DNA of 64,000 nucleotides from Natronomonas salina. GTDB taxonomy: Archaea > Halobacteriota > Halobacteria > Halobacteriales > Haloarculaceae. Every line of letters starts with the position of its first letter. Position 1 is the stretch's first letter. The DNA lies in assembly GCF_013391105.1 (NCBI RefSeq), contig NZ_CP058335.1:930001-994000 (forward strand). The letters are read 5' to 3'. The notes under the pieces were generated by a model, which was not told where the DNA came from, ran no database searches, and worked only from the letters and a program-made list of their open reading frames with translations. Position numbers and translations under genes: made by a program. Positions 60,937-64,000 of the stretch are shown here, piece after piece.

Positions 60937-62307
60937 ATGACCACGTTCGAGTACGACGTCGTGATCGTCGGCGCCGGCACCGCCGGCTGTTACGCCGGCG
61001 CGACGATCGCAGAGGCCGGATACGACGTCGTCATCGTCGACCGGAAGGACGAGGAGGAGGCGGGTCACATCGCCTGCGGCGACGCGCTCAAGGGAGCCAA
61101 CAAGTTCCCCGAGTCGATCCCGAAGTCCCACATCGAGGACTCCTTCACCAACACGGACGTCGACCACGGCCAGTTCGAGATCCCCCAGGAGGACGTCGTC
61201 CTCGACATCCCGGTGCCCGGCGAACTGGCGGTCATCGACCGCTGGGACTACGGCCGGCGCATCATCGACGGCGCCGACCGTGCCGGCGCGGAGTTCCACT
61301 ACGACACCATCGTCCAGGACGTCGTCCAGGAGGACGACGGGCGGGTGACCGGGCTGAAGGCCCGCAAGCAGGGCGAGTCGCTGACCTACGAGGCCGAGAT
61401 TGTCCTCGACGGGGCGGGCGCGCTCTCGATCCTGCAGGACAAGGCGGACCTCGAGGACGCGACCTTCGACACGAACGTCAACTACTCGCAGTTCGCCTCG
61501 GCGTACCGCGAGGTCATCGAGGTCGAGGAGCCGGTCGAGTGGTCCGACGCCCTGGTGTTCAAGCCGACGAAGCGCGCGGCGGGCTACCTGTGGTACTTCC
61601 CGCGGACGCCGACGGAGATCAACGTCGGCCTCGGCTTCCAGATGAACGAGGAGCCGATGAAGCTCGTCCAGGACCTCCGTGAGGACATCAGCCAGCGCCC
61701 CGAACTGCAGGGCGCGACGGTCAAGGACAAGCTCGGCGCCGCGCTGCCGACCCGTCGGCCCTACGACTCGGCGGTCGCCCCCGGCTACATGGCCATCGGC
61801 GACGCCGCCGCACACGTCAACCCGATCAGCGGCGGCGGCATCGCGGGGGCCGCCTACGCCGGGCAGTACGCCGGCGAGCAGGCAGTCGAAGCCATCGAGG
61901 ACGGCGACGTCGGCGAAGAGAACCTCTGGCGGTACAACGAGCGGGTGATGGACCACTACGGCGGCCGCTACGCGGCCCTCGACATCTACAACATCTTCTC
62001 GACGGCCTACGACCTCGACGACCTGCTGGCGCTGCTCGGCGCGCTCCCCGGCGACAGCATCTCCGAGGCGCTGTACTCCGGGTCGGCGAACGTCGGCCTC
62101 GGGCTGAAGCTGAAGGTGGCCTACGAGACGTTCGGCCACTGGGGGACGCTGAAGAACCTCTACGACACGAAGAAGCTCGCCGACCGGCTCCTGGAGCACT
62201 ACGAGTCGTACCCCTCCAGTCCGGACGGCTTCCCGGAGTGGCGCCGCCAGCGCGACCGGATCATGGACGACATCTACGCCGAGACCGGCGCCGAGCCGAA
62301 GTACTAG
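60937..62307 (+). CDS. geranylgeranyl reductase family protein, copy 2
   Basis: The product has 456 residues. FAD motif VIVGAGTAGCYAG, IACGDALKG and GDAAAHVNPISGGGIAGA are present, and YLWYFPRTPTEINVG is the substrate-site motif. It is a paralogue of copy 1. Differences concentrate in the first 120 residues and the tail, suggesting different substrates (for example a different lipid stage or menaquinone). The upstream region is built from repeat R3, and its 3' end overlaps the convergent regulator gene by 4 bp. Confidence 0.92.
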   Translation: MTTFEYDVVIVGAGTAGCYAGATIAEAGYDVVIVDRKDEEEAGHIACGDALKGANKFPESIPKSHIEDSFTNTDVDHGQFEIPQEDVVLDIPVPGELAVIDRWDYGRRIIDGADRAGAEFHYDTIVQDVVQEDDGRVTGLKARKQGESLTYEAEIVLDGAGALSILQDKADLEDATFDTNVNYSQFASAYREVIEVEEPVEWSDALVFKPTKRAAGYLWYFPRTPTEINVGLGFQMNEEPMKLVQDLREDISQRPELQGATVKDKLGAALPTRRPYDSAVAPGYMAIGDAAAHVNPISGGGIAGAAYAGQYAGEQAVEAIEDGDVGEENLWRYNERVMDHYGGRYAALDIYNIFSTAYDLDDLLALLGALPGDSISEALYSGSANVGLGLKLKVAYETFGHWGTLKNLYDTKKLADRLLEHYESYPSSPDGFPEWRRQRDRIMDDIYAETGAEPKY

Positions 62308-62594
62308 TCGATCGTAAAGACCGGCTCGCCGACGTTCTCGCTCTTGCACTCGGGACAGCGCGACGGCCGGTTCGTGAGGTCGTCGAACTCGTCGAAGCCG
62401 CAGTCGCGGCACTCCGGCGGCGCCGCGAGGAGTTGCTCGTCGGTGCCCTCCAGGGACTTCGCGATGTGCTCGACGTGAGAGAGCGCCGACGCCGTGGTGA
62501 TACCGAACTCCTCGGCGAGCGTGGCGGCCTCGGCTGGCTGGCCCCGGAGGAAGTCGGCGATCCGCTGCCGGGTCGTCCGGTCTGCACCCTGCAT
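62304..62594 (-). CDS. HTH domain plus zinc ribbon, putative transcription regulator
   Basis: The product has 96 residues from ATG 62594. Residues 1-50 form a winged-helix-like unit (RIADFLRGQPAEAATLAEEF, then TASALSHVEHI), and CRDCG with CPECKSENVG is a C-terminal zinc ribbon. The layout matches small haloarchaeal and methanogen regulators. It may regulate neighbouring genes but no operator is evident. The stop overlaps the reductase stop. Confidence 0.82.
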   Translation of the reverse strand: MQGADRTTRQRIADFLRGQPAEAATLAEEFGITTASALSHVEHIAKSLEGTDEQLLAAPPECRDCGFDEFDDLTNRPSRCPECKSENVGEPVFTID

Positions 62595-62625
62595 ACCACC
62601 CGCTGGGAGCCCGGCGGGCAAAACG

Positions 62626-63597
62626 CTACTGGGGACCGCTGTTCGTCAGCTGGGTGTGCGCGCCGAGCAGCGCGCCAGCGAGGTCGACGTTCTCGATGTG
62701 GGTCCCCTCGTCGATGATGGTGTCGTGGATCTCGCAGTCCTGGACGACGGCGTCCTCGAAGACGATGGAGTGGTCGAGCGTCGAGTCGACGATCTCGGCG
62801 TCGGCCATCACGTGGACGTTGTCGCCGATGGTCGATCGCTCGACGTCGGCGGACTCGGCGATGACGCTGTCGCCGTCGAGTTCCCAGGCGATGGCCTCCA
62901 GGTACGACTCCGGCGTCCCGATGTCGTACCAGGGCTCCTCGAAGACGAAGGCGTTGACCGCCTCCCGGGACTGGAGCCACTGGAGGAACCACCCGGGCTC
63001 GTCGGGGTTGTTGTCGCCGGAGAGGTACTCCTCGAACCGGATCGACTCAGCCGGGAAGGCGTAGCAGGCGATGGAGACGAGCGTGCTGTTCGGTTCCTCG
63101 GGCTTCTCTTGGAAGTCGACGACGCGCTCGCCGTCGAGCTCCACGAGCCCGTAGGACTTGGCCTTCTCGCGGTCGCCGACGTCGTAGGCGGCCAGCGTCG
63201 CCGAACCCTTCTCGAGGAAGTAGTCGACGAAGTCCGAGAGATCGAAGCCGATGAGGTTGTCACCGGCGACGACGAGGAGGTCGTCGTCGACCCCCTCGCG
63301 CTCGACCAGCTGGCCGAGCGCGCCGACGACGCCGAACTTCTCGGACTCCTCGGTGGTCTCCTCGACGGAGATGCGGGGCTTCTCGAAGTCGCTGTCCGCG
63401 ATGTGTTCCTCGAAGTCCTCGGCGAACCGCTCGTTGGTGGAGACGTACACCTCGTCGATGCGGTCGTCTTCCTCCAGCGGCTGGAAGATCCGGTCGATGA
63501 CGGTGTCCTCGCCGATGGGGAGGAGCATCTTCGGGCGGTGCTTCGTGATCGGCCACAGGCGCGTCGCGTATCCCCCTGCAAGGACGACGGCTTTCAT
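62626..63597 (-). CDS. sugar-phosphate nucleotidyltransferase
   Basis: The product has 323 residues. VLAGGYATRLWPITKHRPKML is the signature GG-x-x-T-R-L-x-P-x-T-x-x-x-P-K of NTP:sugar-1-phosphate nucleotidyltransferases; the first residues MKAV and the later VAGDN match the metal-binding D. From about 235 a left-handed beta-helix of hexapeptide-like repeats follows. It activates a sugar, probably for glycan or S-layer glycosylation. Which sugar and nucleotide is not readable. It has a clear TATA box. Confidence 0.9.
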   Translation of the reverse strand: MKAVVLAGGYATRLWPITKHRPKMLLPIGEDTVIDRIFQPLEEDDRIDEVYVSTNERFAEDFEEHIADSDFEKPRISVEETTEESEKFGVVGALGQLVEREGVDDDLLVVAGDNLIGFDLSDFVDYFLEKGSATLAAYDVGDREKAKSYGLVELDGERVVDFQEKPEEPNSTLVSIACYAFPAESIRFEEYLSGDNNPDEPGWFLQWLQSREAVNAFVFEEPWYDIGTPESYLEAIAWELDGDSVIAESADVERSTIGDNVHVMADAEIVDSTLDHSIVFEDAVVQDCEIHDTIIDEGTHIENVDLAGALLGAHTQLTNSGPQ

Positions 63598-63620
63598 TGT
63601 CAGAACCGACAGAAGCCGCG

Positions 63621-63630
63621 ATTATGATTC
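63621..63630 (-). promoter_or_regulatory. TATA box of the nucleotidyltransferase
   Basis: On the minus strand GAATCATAAT is centred about 28 nt before ATG 63597, consistent with a leaderless mRNA. Confidence 0.5.
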
Positions 63631-63777
63631 TTTTGCAACCGAGGGTCTACGGGGGATGAGGCGGCCAGCGCCGCCGTGATCTGAGCAGTGCGGCGGTCCG
63701 CCAGCGCGGGTGTGCGGCGCGACGGGCCGTCTTAGCGGAGTGCCCGCGAGAGCGGTCGCGAGCGCCGCCTGTCCGCC

Positions 63778-64000
63778 CTACCCGAGCCACGCGTCTTCGA
63801 CGATTAGGGAACCCCGGGTGCCATCGAACTCGGTGTCGTACTCCAGTTCGATCGGCCGCTCCATGTGCGGGCCGTCGGTGACGAGGGTCTCGAACTCCCC
63901 GCCCTCGCCGAGGACGTGGACGCCGTACTCGTCGTTCAGCGCCTCGAGTTCGGCGATCGCGTCGGCGTCGAGGGTCCGCCCCAGCCACGACTCGTCCAGG
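63778..64000 (-). CDS. dph6: diphthine-ammonia ligase, C-terminal part (partial)
   Basis: The gene runs off the end of the window; the stop TAG is at 63778-63780. The visible 73 residues contain LDESWLGRTLDADAIAELEAL, then EYGVHVLGEGGEFETLVTDGP. GEGGEFETLVTDGP is the hallmark of the Dph6/DUF71 ATP-binding domain, which amidates diphthine on elongation factor 2. The upstream part with the SGGKDS pyrophosphatase motif lies outside. Confidence 0.85.
   Translation of the reverse strand, partial: LDESWLGRTLDADAIAELEALNDEYGVHVLGEGGEFETLVTDGPHMERPIELEYDTEFDGTRGSLIVEDAWLG

Overview
The window is chromosomal DNA of a halophilic archaeon (class Halobacteria). It is very GC-rich. The proteins are strongly acidic, many exported proteins carry twin-arginine (Tat) signals, and many genes have a TATA-like box 25-30 nt before the start codon (leaderless transcripts). 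Hallmark archaeal genes are present: glycerol-1-phosphate dehydrogenase, geranylgeranyl reductases, FttA/aCPSF1, XPB-Bax1 and halocyanin. I cannot name the genus. No tRNA, rRNA, CRISPR array or complete insertion sequence was seen.

Layout. 0-12 kb: end of an M20 amidohydrolase, small conserved haloarchaeal genes, an RNA m5C methyltransferase with a PUA-like partner, a NarK-type transporter, the Bax1 nuclease, an internally duplicated membrane protein, an endonuclease III, a Tat lipoprotein protease and an archaeal coiled-coil protein. 12-21 kb: the chaperone genes grpE, dnaK and a frameshifted dnaJ, split by an oppositely oriented Rieske fusion gene, then XPB helicase. 21-33 kb: FttA, cupin, prolyl-tRNA synthetase, a proton antiporter and a large glutamate synthase. 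33-41 kb: a lipoprotein, a 1104-residue M14 metallopeptidase, an epimerase, egsA and a second endonuclease III. 41-48.5 kb: a respiratory cytochrome bc cluster with split cytochrome b, Rieske protein, membrane-anchored halocyanin and several small membrane subunits of unknown function. 48.6-64 kb: prenyl diphosphate synthase, a divergent NAD-kinase-like protein, an M42 peptidase, a PGF-CTERM beta-helix surface protein, an aldo/keto reductase, an MFS transporter, two geranylgeranyl-reductase paralogues with a [2Fe-2S] ferredoxin between them, an amidase, a nucleotidyltransferase and the end of dph6.

Archaeal membrane lipid synthesis is well represented: egsA makes the sn-glycerol-1-phosphate backbone, idsA the isoprenoid chain, and the two geranylgeranyl reductases, probably supplied with electrons by the adjacent ferredoxin, saturate it. 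The bc cluster is a self-contained electron-transfer module in which halocyanin probably replaces cytochrome c.

The most unusual signal is a dispersed modular intergenic repeat. It has four copies here (R1-R4), with conserved single-stranded blocks separated by hairpins whose stems differ between copies but stay paired, and whose loops often follow an 11-nt consensus GA[AC]CG[AGT]AG[GT]GA. Two copies form an inverted pair between the ferredoxin and a geranylgeranyl reductase, and a related hairpin lies in frame inside an endonuclease III gene. Other points of interest are the dnaJ frameshift, a fossil Bat-type regulator, gene-conversion-like identity between the reductases, and a 12-codon ORF with a strong Shine-Dalgarno sequence.
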